Shown here: positions 1 to 8,645 of the stretch, in pieces
Layout: the number at the start of each line of letters is the position of its first letter
Position numbering within the stretch: position 1 is the first letter of the stretch
Source of the DNA: Caproicibacterium argilliputei
GTDB taxonomy: Bacteria; Bacillota; Clostridia; Oscillospirales; Acutalibacteraceae
Reading direction: 5' to 3'
Assembly (NCBI RefSeq): GCF_029211325.2
Contig: NZ_CP135996.1
Location: 1,302,001 to 1,366,000 of the forward strand
DNA: 64,000 nt
Position numbers and translations under genes: made by a program
The notes under the pieces: generated by a model
What the model was told of the DNA's origin: nothing
Database searches by the model: none
Seen by the model: only the letters and a program-made list of their open reading frames with translations

Positions 1-2
1 CC

Positions 3-1070
3 GTTTATCACGAAGAAATCGGTGTAGACGAGCTTGCTAAAGTGATACGTCCTATGATTGGGCTTACGCGTCCGCAGGTCGTTGCCAATCAGAACTACTA
101 CAATCGGCTACTGGGCAGCAACGTAAAGCCTAGAAAGGCTGCGGAGCAGGCGATACGGTACGCGGAACGGCAGCACCGGTACCGGGCACAGATGATTGCC
201 CGGACAGAAACCGCAATGGCGTACAACCAAGCCGAGTATGAGGTTATTCGGCAAGCTCAGCGAGCCGGGTACATGGGCCACACCGTGAAAATTTGGTGCA
301 CAGCGGCTGATGAGCGTACTTGCTCTACCTGCCACTCACTGGATGGCAAGCGGTGCGAAGTGAAAAGCGATTTTACGTTGCAGGTAAAAATAAAAGACGA
401 CTTACTGGCGTCTTCTACAATAGGACGCGTCCCTCCTGCACATCCACATTGTCGGTGTACGCTGCTTTATGAAGAAGTTGAAGAACCTGACCTATCATAC
501 ATATCATCAACTCAATTGTCGGAAACGTCAAGCAAAAAAATCACGCAAATTACAGATGAAACTATCGAAGATATTCCTCTGGTACAGGTTCCGGGCTATT
601 CAAAACAAGAGTGCATCGAAATTCAAAAACAGCATAAGATATTATTAAGAGAATCAAAAGAGAATAATGCTGGGCATGAAGTTTCCTTTGCATTTTCTAA
701 AGATTTTTCACGAATTGAAAAGTCTTTCGGAAGCGAAAAAGATGCATATGCGAATATTTCTGGACTTGGGGAAGATGTATTCGTTATGCATAATCATCCA
801 AGAAACAGTAGCTATTCTACGCAGGACTTAACATTTTTAATAAGCAATGATGAAGTGAAAGTTCTAACAATTGTAACTAATTCTGGGAAGATAGAGGCTT
901 TAGTAAAAACAGATTCTTACGATAAGGAGAAAACGATAACTATGTTTATAAGGATATTTAATCCTTTACTTGATAATCGGTCAAAAAATACGTATAATAA
1001 AGCTGTAGCAAAATTTATAGCAAAGGCTTCAAAGGAGGGTCTATTACAATGGATAACAAGTATAAGTTAG
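3..1070 (+). CDS. Phage minor head protein (SPP1 gp7/Mu F-like) with C-terminal JAMM-like domain, 5' partial
   Basis: The reading frame is open to the window edge, so the N-terminus is missing; 355 residues are visible. Residues ~55-155 carry the head-morphogenesis signature: an ARTE motif, a DERTCSTC motif with C107/C110, and a PPAHPHCRC motif with H149, C150 and C152. This family sits at the portal and helps head assembly. The remaining ~200 residues are a different module with the motif HNHP...S..D (H263, H265, S272, D275), close to the JAB/JAMM metal-binding signature HxHx7Sx2D but one residue shorter. The DNA coding for this part is clearly more AT-rich than the first 480 bases, which suggests a grafted domain. 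A 34-residue gene overlaps the 3' end. The head assignment is firm; the enzymatic role of the tail domain is inference. Confidence 0.8.
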   Translation, partial: VYHEEIGVDELAKVIRPMIGLTRPQVVANQNYYNRLLGSNVKPRKAAEQAIRYAERQHRYRAQMIARTETAMAYNQAEYEVIRQAQRAGYMGHTVKIWCTAADERTCSTCHSLDGKRCEVKSDFTLQVKIKDDLLASSTIGRVPPAHPHCRCTLLYEEVEEPDLSYISSTQLSETSSKKITQITDETIEDIPLVQVPGYSKQECIEIQKQHKILLRESKENNAGHEVSFAFSKDFSRIEKSFGSEKDAYANISGLGEDVFVMHNHPRNSSYSTQDLTFLISNDEVKVLTIVTNSGKIEALVKTDSYDKEKTITMFIRIFNPLLDNRSKNTYNKAVAKFIAKASKEGLLQWITSIS

Positions 1071-1153
1071 ATGGTACTTTTGAAGAGCAAAGGGAGGCCC
1101 TTAGAAAGTGGATTGAGGAACAGTCAAAAGAATTAGAAAAGAAACAAAAATAA
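1049..1153 (+). CDS. Small charged protein translationally coupled to the minor head gene
   Basis: This is a 34-codon frame with an excellent ribosome binding site (AAAGGAGG at 1031-1038, 10 bases before ATG). It overlaps the last 22 bases of the upstream gene in another frame and is followed directly by a terminator. The product is hydrophilic, rich in Glu, Lys and Gln, and probably one helix. I do not recognise a family. Its coupling to the head protein's extra domain suggests a dedicated partner or inhibitor, but that is only context. Confidence 0.55.
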   Translation: MDNKYKLDGTFEEQREALRKWIEEQSKELEKKQK

Positions 1154-1160
1154 TTCTTTT

Positions 1161-1190
1161 AAAGGCACCTGCTAATCGGGTGCCTTTTTT
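1161..1190 (+). terminator. Intrinsic terminator after the minor head gene
   Basis: GGCACC pairs with GGTGCC around a short loop, followed by six T residues. It separates the minor head gene and its small partner from the capsid genes, so either a promoter lies just downstream or the hairpin only attenuates. Confidence 0.75.
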
Positions 1191-1216
1191 ATGTCTTGAA
1201 AGGGAGGTGATGGGTT

Positions 1217-1702
1217 ATGGCAGAAGCAAAGACTTTTAACCAGGTTTTAGGTGCACCCGCTGTGCAGAAAAGCCGGTTCAGAATATTCAAAACCGACGAA
1301 GACAAGCACCTGGTATTCGGTTGGGCGAATATCTCCATTCGGCAGGACGGCGAAGAAATCCTCGATTATCAGCAGGATATGATTGATCCGGATGATTTGG
1401 AGACAGCTGCGTATGAGTATGTACTGAATTTTCGGGACGGCGGAGAAGAGCACAACCCCGACCGCCGCAAGGTGGCACGGCTTGTTGAGAGTTGCGTTTT
1501 CACAGCAGACAAACTGGTTGCAATGGGACTGCCGGTTGACGCTGTACCGCAGGGCTGGTGGATTGGCTTTTATGTAGACGATGCCAATACCTGGGACAAA
1601 ATTAAGGACGGCACTTATCAAATGTTTAGCATTGAGGGTACTGCCACCCGGCAGCCCGTGGAAGGAGGTGATAGCGATGAAAATTCGGAAAGCGAAGACT
1701 GA
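1217..1702 (+). CDS. XkdF-like prohead protease domain protein
   Basis: The 161-residue product begins GTG-proximal at an ATG with ribosome binding site AAAGGGAGGTGATGG. Its body (HLVFGWANI, DMIDPDDLETAAYEYV, RKVARLVES and WWIGFYVDD stretches) matches the N-terminal part of PBSX XkdF, annotated as a putative phage serine protease that matures the capsid precursor. In PBSX this domain and the scaffold-like part are one protein. Here the frame ends shortly after the protease domain, and the next gene starts 26 bases before this stop. No catalytic triad can be assigned by eye. Family assignment is good, protease activity is inferred from the family. Confidence 0.75.
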   Translation: MAEAKTFNQVLGAPAVQKSRFRIFKTDEDKHLVFGWANISIRQDGEEILDYQQDMIDPDDLETAAYEYVLNFRDGGEEHNPDRRKVARLVESCVFTADKLVAMGLPVDAVPQGWWIGFYVDDANTWDKIKDGTYQMFSIEGTATRQPVEGGDSDENSESED

Positions 1703-2879
1703 TCCCGAAAGTGTACCAACGAAGCTGAAAGATTTGAAACTGACCAGCGTGGACTTCTGCCAGCAGGGAGCAAACCCGGATGCGTATATTCGCTTGGCGA
1801 AAAGTAAAGACGTTCCGCAGCAGCAGGATACGCGCCCAGCGTTTGAACGTGCAGTGGAACTGCTGAAAACAGCGTTTCATGCGACACCGGAACCGTCTGG
1901 AGAGGTCCGGAAAGATGCACAAACGTTCAGCGACATAAGCAATAAAAAAGATATTCTGAATTCGTTTTGGCAATACAATGATGCTTTGGATAGCAGCTTT
2001 CGAAGCATTATTAACGACCAGGAAATGGAAGACTCTGTAAAGCATGAACTTATGCTGCAGAGTCTTTCTCAATTTACAGAAGCAATGACCGCCAATATTG
2101 ACGGCTTGTATACTGCCGCGCCGGGTGGCGTGAGCAAAGAAAAAGGAGACGAGAACATGGATGAAAAGGAATTTGACCTGTCCGGTATGACCGCAGACGA
2201 GCAGAACGCATTTAAAGCACTGCTTGCGAAGTCCAAACCGAAAAAACCAGCAGCGGGTGAAGATGGCGTACCGCCGAAAGATGAGGCGCCTGTTGGCAAT
2301 GAAAAGAAAGATGGCCTTGAAAAATCTGGAAGCTCTGCGAATGTCGAAAATCCTGCCACAGCTTTTTTGCGTAATCAATACGCATCACCGAACCAACAGG
2401 CAGATACAAGAAAATCTGCTACAGGCGGCGTAGAAGACCCGTTGCCTCCGGCTGTACAGGCGGCTATTGACCGCATGAATGGATTGTCTAACCAACTTGA
2501 AAAGAGTCTAAAGCAGCAAGCAGAAAATTCAGATTTGCAGGTTGCAAAGAAATACGAGGCGCTGGGTGATTCCGCAGAGATTGCAAAGGCACTTGGAGAG
2601 GCACGCACTGCTGGGGATACGGCGTACAATGCTTACGTCTCCGCACTGGACAAGGCTCTGGAAGTCACTAAAAAGACGGATTCTATGCTTTTCGGTGAAG
2701 TTGGAAAATCTGCAAGCGGTAGTGCTTCTACTGCTGTCGGGAAAGCAGAGGGCATTGCTAAATCCCTGCAGGAAAAAGACCCTGCGCTGACACCGCAGCA
2801 GGCAATGGCGAAAGCTTTCGAGCAGCATCCGGAGCTTGAAGCGGAATATGAAAAGGAATATGAAGGGGGTAAATACTAA
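1677..2879 (+). CDS. Probable capsid scaffold / XkdF C-terminal part
   Basis: The start was set at the ATG at 1677 because a strong GGAGGTGAT precedes it; an upstream in-frame start at 1581 would lie inside the protease gene. The 400-residue product opens with LTSVDFCQQGANPDAYI, a segment found in XkdF-type prohead proteins just after the protease domain. Long Lys/Glu/Ala-rich, Cys-poor, predicted helical and disordered stretches follow, typical of scaffolding cores. An internal ATG with AAAAGGAGA at about 2143-2157 could give a shorter scaffold form of about 240 residues, as happens in several phages. Position directly before the decoration and capsid genes supports a scaffold role. Confidence 0.6.
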   Translation: MKIRKAKTDPESVPTKLKDLKLTSVDFCQQGANPDAYIRLAKSKDVPQQQDTRPAFERAVELLKTAFHATPEPSGEVRKDAQTFSDISNKKDILNSFWQYNDALDSSFRSIINDQEMEDSVKHELMLQSLSQFTEAMTANIDGLYTAAPGGVSKEKGDENMDEKEFDLSGMTADEQNAFKALLAKSKPKKPAAGEDGVPPKDEAPVGNEKKDGLEKSGSSANVENPATAFLRNQYASPNQQADTRKSATGGVEDPLPPAVQAAIDRMNGLSNQLEKSLKQQAENSDLQVAKKYEALGDSAEIAKALGEARTAGDTAYNAYVSALDKALEVTKKTDSMLFGEVGKSASGSASTAVGKAEGIAKSLQEKDPALTPQQAMAKAFEQHPELEAEYEKEYEGGKY

Positions 2880-3310
2880 TGGCTACATACATGGGAACCG
2901 GTGTGTCGGATACCCAAACCATCACGCTGAAAGCAGCAGCCGACGTTACAGATATTCGCGGGTTGGCTATTGTGGTTGATTCAGCGGGGAAAGCAGCTGT
3001 GGCCGCAGCTGCAGCGGCTCCAATTGTCGGTATTGCGCTGCTGTGCAGTGGAGCATCAAATACATTGGATGGCAAAGATGGCGCTATAAAAGCCGGGGAG
3101 GATGTGGACATCCTTATTAAGGACTGCGGCTATGCAATTGCCGGAGCGGCGATTATTACCGGTGCAGAACTTACTGCTACAACAGATGGGAAAGTGTTCC
3201 CTTTAGACGCTGCTACCGGCGGCTATGTTGTTGGGACCGCGCTTGAATCTGCAAATGCGGGTGAGCGCGTGTTCGTCCAGATTACAAAATACTTTAAACC
3301 CAAGGCATAA
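2879..3310 (+). CDS. Capsid decoration protein (DUF2190-like)
   Basis: The 143-residue Ala/Gly-rich beta protein overlaps the previous stop (TAATG arrangement). Its pattern of a short N-terminal strand, IRGLAIVVDSAG, a central VGIALL segment and a C-terminal VFVQITK fits the DUF2190 family of small proteins encoded next to major capsid genes. These bind outside the capsid as cement. There are no membrane segments. Context between scaffold and capsid supports the call. Confidence 0.7.
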   Translation: MATYMGTGVSDTQTITLKAAADVTDIRGLAIVVDSAGKAAVAAAAAAPIVGIALLCSGASNTLDGKDGAIKAGEDVDILIKDCGYAIAGAAIITGAELTATTDGKVFPLDAATGGYVVGTALESANAGERVFVQITKYFKPKA

Positions 3311-3323
3311 GGAGGAATAAAAC

Positions 3324-4352
3324 ATGAACGCACTTAGTTCTGGCGAAATTATGAACCAGATTCAGAAAGGTATGTTCCACCCGAATGTAGTTCTGACCAA
3401 TATTGCAATGGCATATTTTCAGGCACAGCAAGACTACGTTGCGAAGCAGATGTTTCCCATTCTGCCGGTTCAGTTGCCGACATCGGCCTATTACATTTTC
3501 GATAAAGGTGACCTTGCTCGCGACGATGTAAAACGCAAGCCACAGCTCGGTAAAGTTGAGCCGGTGGTTGTCAGCAATCATCTGGACACCTATTCCGTCC
3601 AGATTGACCAGATTATCATGGGAATTGACCAGATTGCGCAGACGTCCATTCAGCGGCAGCCGGTAATCGGCGCCAGTGACCCAAGGAAGTCCAAAGCCCG
3701 TATTATCGCGGAGAAAATGAACATCCATCAGGACCTCATTTTTGCAGACGGCTTCTTTAAACCTGGTGTTTGGACAGACGAGTGGACCGGAGGTACCGCA
3801 TATTCTGACGAGAGTCATACATTCGTGAAATTCAGCGATGCCAACTGCGATCCAATTAAACTGTTCGACGCATTGCGTACCCGCATGAAAAAGAGAGGTC
3901 GCCGCAAGCCGAATAAACTGTCTCTTGGAGAAAACGCTTTCAATGCCCTCAAAGAGAACCCGATTATTCTCGACCACATCAAGTACGGCGGCAGCACGGC
4001 TAATCCGGCGATTGTGACGGAACAGGTTTTGGCGGAGATGTTCGGATTGCAAAAAGTTACTGTGTTCGGCTCAACGTATAATGATGCTGTACCGGGCAAA
4101 GACGAGAATATGGAATTTATCTGTGACCCAGACAGCGCACTGCTTGTCTATGCGACAGATTCCCCAGCAATCGATGAGCCGACAGCAGGGTATATGTTCT
4201 CTTGGGATATGCTGGGCAACGGTAATTATATGCCGGTACTTCAGTATCCTGGAGAGAACGGCACACATTCGGAATTCATTGAGGGTTTGATGGGTCTGGC
4301 TTGCAAGAAGACTGCCGACGACCTTGGCATCTTCCTGAAGGAGTGTGTGTAA
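3324..4352 (+). CDS. Major capsid protein
   Basis: The 342-residue product has ribosome binding site AAGGAGGAATAA before ATG. It has the order expected of XkdG/E-type capsid proteins with an HK97 fold: an N-terminal arm, a KQMFPILPV segment, a middle helical domain with AEKMNIHQDLIFADGFF, and a C-terminal domain ending in a Cys-containing helix. It lies after scaffold and decoration genes and before the connectors, the usual position of the capsid gene. The stop overlaps the start of the next gene. Confidence 0.85.
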   Translation: MNALSSGEIMNQIQKGMFHPNVVLTNIAMAYFQAQQDYVAKQMFPILPVQLPTSAYYIFDKGDLARDDVKRKPQLGKVEPVVVSNHLDTYSVQIDQIIMGIDQIAQTSIQRQPVIGASDPRKSKARIIAEKMNIHQDLIFADGFFKPGVWTDEWTGGTAYSDESHTFVKFSDANCDPIKLFDALRTRMKKRGRRKPNKLSLGENAFNALKENPIILDHIKYGGSTANPAIVTEQVLAEMFGLQKVTVFGSTYNDAVPGKDENMEFICDPDSALLVYATDSPAIDEPTAGYMFSWDMLGNGNYMPVLQYPGENGTHSEFIEGLMGLACKKTADDLGIFLKECV

Positions 4353-4756
4353 TGTATATCGCGTTACGCCCGCTGCACATTGCCGGGCATGACTATCATA
4401 TCAATGATGAAATCCCGGACGAATGTGTAACAAGGCGCTTGGAAGTCACCGGATTTGTGAAGCACATCGAAAAGGAGACCTTTGCGGCGCCTGTTTTAAT
4501 GAGTGATGGCACCGTAACCGCTGTGGAGCTTACTCCCCAGGAGGTCAAAACAGCGCTGCTCCTTTTTCAGCAGACCCCGGCTAATGCAGCAAAGGCGGTG
4601 TCGGAAATAGCGTCCGAACCGCTATTGGAATACTTCAAGCAGGCAGACGGTAGGAAGGCTGTACAGGCCGCGCTGGGCGTGAAAATGAACGGCGGTGAAA
4701 CGAATGGCGGAGGAGCAGAACAGCCCGCAGACAGCGGAAACGGCGCCGCAGAGTAG
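4352..4756 (+). CDS. Unknown phage head-tail region protein
   Basis: Start chosen at ATG 4352, which overlaps the capsid stop codon, giving 134 residues. An N-terminal beta-rich half (YIALRPLHIAGHDYHINDEIP) resembles the short Rho/SH3-like start of many small phage head proteins. The second half is Ala/Glu-rich helix and a Gly/Asn-rich tail. I do not recognise a named family. Its position between capsid and connector suggests a capsid accessory protein. Confidence 0.6.
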   Translation: MYIALRPLHIAGHDYHINDEIPDECVTRRLEVTGFVKHIEKETFAAPVLMSDGTVTAVELTPQEVKTALLLFQQTPANAAKAVSEIASEPLLEYFKQADGRKAVQAALGVKMNGGETNGGGAEQPADSGNGAAE

Positions 4757-5153
4757 CAGCACTGCGACATATACCTACAATCCGGCAGAGTGTCAGGATG
4801 GTGGGCTAAATCAAATGCGTTTTGAACTTGGCGACAACGTTGTGGAAGGTCAGAGCATGACTGCGGTGCTCTGCGACCAGGAATACAACGCTCTCATAAG
4901 CAAATACAGCCGGTGGAAACGCGCAAAACTGGCCTGTTTGGATGCCATTTGCATGAAACTGGCCTATGAGGTCAATACGCAAGTATCCAATCTTTCGTAC
5001 AGCCTGAATGATCGTGCGGAACGCTGGACAAAAATGCGGGATGATATGAAAAAAGAAGTGTCGGTGTCCGCACCGTGTGTGGCACCGTCTGCTTTGTCTG
5101 AACCGCATTATTTCTACAATGATATGCTGTCAAATTACAGGAAGAGGGGATAA
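4704..5153 (+). CDS. Head-tail connector (adaptor-like) protein
   Basis: The 149-residue product is read from ATG 4704, which has GGTGA close upstream; a GTG nine bases earlier is possible. After a disordered Ser/Thr-rich start it has a YNALISKYSRWKRAKLACLDAICMKLAYEV helix pair, split here only for description, which is the arrangement of gp6/gp15-type adaptors ringing the portal. It overlaps the previous gene by 53 bases and is followed closely by the stopper-like gene. Confidence 0.6.
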   Translation: MAEEQNSPQTAETAPQSSSTATYTYNPAECQDGGLNQMRFELGDNVVEGQSMTAVLCDQEYNALISKYSRWKRAKLACLDAICMKLAYEVNTQVSNLSYSLNDRAERWTKMRDDMKKEVSVSAPCVAPSALSEPHYFYNDMLSNYRKRG

Positions 5154-5155
5154 GC

Positions 5156-5542
5156 ATGTTTCGTGCGATGCTTCGTCCCGGGCAGGGCTTTCGAACCTAT
5201 AAAATTCTGCGCAGCAAACCCGGGGAGACAGCAAGCGGTCGTCCGTGCAAGAGTACGCCGAAAGAGGTCGGGGCGCTTTTAGGTTTCATGGTGGCAGCGG
5301 ACCCGAAAGAAATGACCGCGTGGCGGCAGCGAGGAACGCCGGTGTCCTGTAAGATCGTGCAAGACCGTCCGGACGTATTGGCACAGGAGTCTGATTTTTT
5401 GCAGGTACAGCTTACCGGAGAGAAAAAGGCGCGTTGCTATCGCGTGCAAGGGGTTGAAAATCCGGGGCTCCTAGGCCATGCTGTGATTTATTACTGTGAC
5501 GAAAGGGAGGATTTGAATCAATGCAAAGCAGCGAGTCAGTGA
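5156..5542 (+). CDS. Head-tail stopper-like protein (XkdH/YqbH position)
   Basis: The 128-residue basic beta-rich protein starts two bases after the previous stop. The layout (MLRPGQGFRTYKI start, VLAQESDFLQVQ core, CYRVQGVENPG) is that of YqbH/XkdH-like completion proteins that plug the head after packaging. The next gene starts 22 bases before its end. Assignment rests on gene order and size more than on clear motifs. Confidence 0.6.
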   Translation: MFRAMLRPGQGFRTYKILRSKPGETASGRPCKSTPKEVGALLGFMVAADPKEMTAWRQRGTPVSCKIVQDRPDVLAQESDFLQVQLTGEKKARCYRVQGVENPGLLGHAVIYYCDEREDLNQCKAASQ

Positions 5543-5958
5543 GTGGCGCGACAGCTGCGATTGTGCGTCGCATAAAAGCACAAATGATTCCACGCGGGTT
5601 CAAAGCCGCCCAGCAACTGTATAATTCCACACAGATTGTCCTTAGCGGCATCCGGAGCGGTCGTATTTACAGGATACCGAATACCGTAAGGCGGTACACG
5701 GCTTCCGCGCCGGGGGAAGCGCCCGCAGTCAGAACAGGAACGTTTCGGGCATCTTTCCACCCAACTGTTGAGACCGAGGAGAACAACGGGCTGACGATTC
5801 ACAGTCAGGCTAAGAGCGGCCTTTCGGTCAGTGGGTACTTGCTCGGAAGTATTCTTGACGAAGGAACAGCCCGTATGGAGGCCCGACCGTTCAAGGACAA
5901 AGTCAAGGAAAGGGCGGCCCCCGAGATTAGGAAAATATTCAGTGTTCCGTATGAGTAA
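5521..5958 (+). CDS. Tail completion protein, HK97 gp10-like (XkdI)
   Basis: The product of 145 residues has GGGAGGATTTGAATCA before its ATG. APGEAPAVRTGTFRASF and a C-terminal ARPFKDKVKE are signatures of HK97 gp10-like proteins (PBSX XkdI), which join the tail to the neck. A 16-base gap separates it from the tail terminator gene. Confidence 0.75.
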   Translation: MQSSESVSGATAAIVRRIKAQMIPRGFKAAQQLYNSTQIVLSGIRSGRIYRIPNTVRRYTASAPGEAPAVRTGTFRASFHPTVETEENNGLTIHSQAKSGLSVSGYLLGSILDEGTARMEARPFKDKVKERAAPEIRKIFSVPYE

Positions 5959-5973
5959 AGAGGTGGGCACACA

Positions 5974-6873
5974 GTGATAGAATCCCGACTTATCACATAT
6001 TTACGGCAAGACGAGGCATTAGCTTCGCTGCTGGCACAGTACAACGGAAAGCCGGCTATTTTTCAGCAGATGGTTCCAGATGAAAATGGCCCGGCATGGT
6101 CCGGGGAACAGTTCAGCCGCATTTGCTATGACATTGTTTCGCAGTCCTCTCCAGACAGAAAAACAGCGGGAACACTCATGATTGATATTGTCTGTTCGGA
6201 AGACAGCTCCCCATATGAACCGATAGAAGCAGCTGTTCGGCGTTTAGTCGATGGCTGCTTTTTTGATTCTGACGACGGCACTATCGTTGCGGCCAGCTGG
6301 CAACGGTCTGATAGCTTTACAACCAAAGGGAATGGTTATCAGGACAGTAATGACAACACGGTGCATGGGATTATGCTTACCTTTGACCTCATGGCGTTCC
6401 CTACGCAGGAGGTGGCTGGAATGGATCTGTGCGGCTGTATATCCGGTTGGACGAAAGCAACATTTCCGAGTGTTAGGCTTATCACATCCGGCGCAATACC
6501 GGAAGGAGCATGGAAGCCAACGGATAAGGAGCCGGCTGCGTATTGGCACCTAGTCAGTACACAGCTGGCTCAGGGCTGGACACAGTACAACACATGGAGC
6601 GTCACTTGGATGCAGGCGGCGCTCCAATGCCATGTATTTACCGAAACTCCGCAGGTGCGTAACGACATCATAAAACAGATGGCAGAAAGGGCACATCTGG
6701 AAACAAAAATCCCGTTTCCAGATGGCTCGCCGTTAATCGTGCAGCGCTTTCAGGCGAACAGCACATGGGATGCCCTCAAGACAGGGCAAGTTACGCTTAC
6801 CGCAATTTATGGTCTTCTCAGAGTTCCAGATGGAACTCCGATTGCCAATATTTCAATTAACCAAGGAGGTTAA
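5974..6873 (+). CDS. Tail terminator-like protein with extra C-terminal domain
   Basis: GTG start with AAAGAGGTGGGC upstream; 299 residues. Residues 1-145 follow the pattern of gp17-like tail terminators (YqbJ/XkdJ position): an N-terminal ESRLITYLRQDEALASLL helix, then alternating strands. Residues ~150-299 are a second domain beginning with CGCISGWTKATFP and ending with ATGQVTLTAIYGLLRV-like strands, which may be a degenerate second copy of the fold or a minor tail domain. Typical terminators are about 140 residues, so this is double length. Confidence 0.55.
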   Translation: MIESRLITYLRQDEALASLLAQYNGKPAIFQQMVPDENGPAWSGEQFSRICYDIVSQSSPDRKTAGTLMIDIVCSEDSSPYEPIEAAVRRLVDGCFFDSDDGTIVAASWQRSDSFTTKGNGYQDSNDNTVHGIMLTFDLMAFPTQEVAGMDLCGCISGWTKATFPSVRLITSGAIPEGAWKPTDKEPAAYWHLVSTQLAQGWTQYNTWSVTWMQAALQCHVFTETPQVRNDIIKQMAERAHLETKIPFPDGSPLIVQRFQANSTWDALKTGQVTLTAIYGLLRVPDGTPIANISINQGG

Positions 6874-6877
6874 CACG

Positions 6878-7174
6878 ATGGGGGACATTACATATTCGAT
6901 AGACGAGTTTGTTTCAGCGGCAAAATCCCTTTTTGGGGAGCAGAGCGGGCCGGATATCGTCCGTGCCGCATTACGGCAGGCTGGGAAAGACCGGTATACA
7001 AAAGCAGAAGCCTCGAAACTGATTAAAGACTTTGGGAACAGGCCGCTTTCCGGGCCAGTAACCGCTCAGCCGGCGGTCAAAACGGTGATTCCGGCGAAAT
7101 CCGCGGTGTCGGGACAGACTTCAACATCTTCAACGACTTCCGCTTCAGTGGCGGGTGACAAGGGGGCGAAATAA
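6878..7174 (+). CDS. YqzN/YkzM-family small phage protein
   Basis: Start set at ATG 6878 by the perfect AAGGAGGTTAACACG before it; 98 residues. The N-terminal half (EEFVSAAKSLFG-like segment, VRAAL, KAEASKLIKDF) matches the YqzN/YkzM domain found in skin and PBSX between the tail terminator and sheath genes, exactly this position. The C-terminal half is a Ser/Thr/Ala-rich low-complexity tail. Its function in the family is not established. Confidence 0.75.
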   Translation: MGDITYSIDEFVSAAKSLFGEQSGPDIVRAALRQAGKDRYTKAEASKLIKDFGNRPLSGPVTAQPAVKTVIPAKSAVSGQTSTSSTTSASVAGDKGAK

Positions 7175-8628
7175 TGGGCCAGTCTTATATTAAGGGAGAG
7201 GAAAAAATTCGGCCTGGCATTTATAATCGGTATGAGAATATTACTACAACGAACGATACGGGCGCGATTACCGGTATCTGCGCGGTTCCTATTCAGGCTG
7301 ACAGCGGCCCGTTGGAGACTGTGAACGCTTTTACGGCATCACAATTGGAACGCTTCAATACCATTTACGGTACCGGGGGCACTACACAGGCTGTGCGTGA
7401 ACTGTTTAAAGGCGGAGCAAGGACGGTGTATGCTTATCGGCTCGGGTCCGGCGGGCAGAAAGGGAAAGCCGTCTTGAAGGATACGGCGTCTACAGCCGCA
7501 GATGCCGTTGTGGTGGAATCTCTTTACCCCGGCACCAAACCGTTATTTGCAACGGTTCGCGAGCGTTTGACGGACAGTACAAAGAAAGAACTGCTCATCA
7601 CTGGTGGCACAGATGGGACAGAAATTCTTGAAAGTTATGTGTTTGATGCAAAGTCGACAGGAAGCAACGATGTCAATGAATTGGATGAACTGGTCAAAAC
7701 GGTTGCAGATGCTGGCAGCAGTTATGTGCGACTGTCAAAATCAGACGGTGCCACCGGAGATACCATTGCAGTTGCTTCGTCAGTTTCGCTTGCAGGCGGA
7801 GAGAATCCGACCATCACAAATTCGGACTACTCCAATGCTTTTAACGCACTGGAACCATATCGGTACAATGTACTGACACTGGATACGCAGAACGAAGATG
7901 TACGTGCACTGCTGTGCGCATATATAGACCGTGTCTTTACAGAGGGCAAGTGGTGCATGGGGGTTGTCGGAGAGTCCACTTCCGTGGGATTTTCAACGCG
8001 TATCAGCAATTCCAAAAAAATTAACGATAAACTGATTGCTTATGTGGGCGGCGGATGGATGGACAGCGACCAGAAAGTTGATGATTACCGCGCTACCTGC
8101 CGCATTGCAGGTCTTATTTCTGCTACACCAACGAATATGAGTGTAGTCCATGCTTCAATTCCTGGAGCGGTCGACCTTGTGGAACATCTTACGAACACCC
8201 AGTATGAAGACGCTTATATCAATGGCATGGTGGCAGTTTCTCAGGCACCGGATGGCAGTATTTGGCTTGACAATGGTGTGACCACACTCGTCAATCCATC
8301 TAAGGACGATGATAACGGGTGGAAGAAGGTCAAACGTATGATGACCCGCGTTGAGTTAATGGACCGTATGGACCGCAGGCTCGCTCCGATGGTAGGACAA
8401 GTGAACTGCACGGCGGACGGTATTTCTCTCGTTGTACAGGCTGCGCAGAGCATCCTTACAACGATGATTTCCGAGGGTAAATTAAGTGATGGGGCTACGG
8501 TGACCGAGGATTCAAGTACCCCGCACACGACGGACAGTCTGTGGCTCGTAATTCAGGCAGATGATCCCGATACTCTGGAGAAGATTTATCTGGACTATCA
8601 GTTCAGATATAGTCCAGAGAGCGTCTAA
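7174..8628 (+). CDS. xkdK: Tail sheath protein (XkdK-like)
   Basis: The 484-residue product starts on the last base of the previous stop (TAATG). It has the sheath features GIYNRYEN at the N-terminus, AVRELFKGGARTVYAYRLG, and the C-terminal TTMISEGKLSDGATVTED part that interlocks subunits in PBSX XkdK-type contractile tails. It is followed directly by the tube gene, as in all such phages. Confidence 0.9.
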   Translation: MGQSYIKGEEKIRPGIYNRYENITTTNDTGAITGICAVPIQADSGPLETVNAFTASQLERFNTIYGTGGTTQAVRELFKGGARTVYAYRLGSGGQKGKAVLKDTASTAADAVVVESLYPGTKPLFATVRERLTDSTKKELLITGGTDGTEILESYVFDAKSTGSNDVNELDELVKTVADAGSSYVRLSKSDGATGDTIAVASSVSLAGGENPTITNSDYSNAFNALEPYRYNVLTLDTQNEDVRALLCAYIDRVFTEGKWCMGVVGESTSVGFSTRISNSKKINDKLIAYVGGGWMDSDQKVDDYRATCRIAGLISATPTNMSVVHASIPGAVDLVEHLTNTQYEDAYINGMVAVSQAPDGSIWLDNGVTTLVNPSKDDDNGWKKVKRMMTRVELMDRMDRRLAPMVGQVNCTADGISLVVQAAQSILTTMISEGKLSDGATVTEDSSTPHTTDSLWLVIQADDPDTLEKIYLDYQFRYSPESV

Positions 8629-8645
8629 GAGAGGGGAAATGAAAA

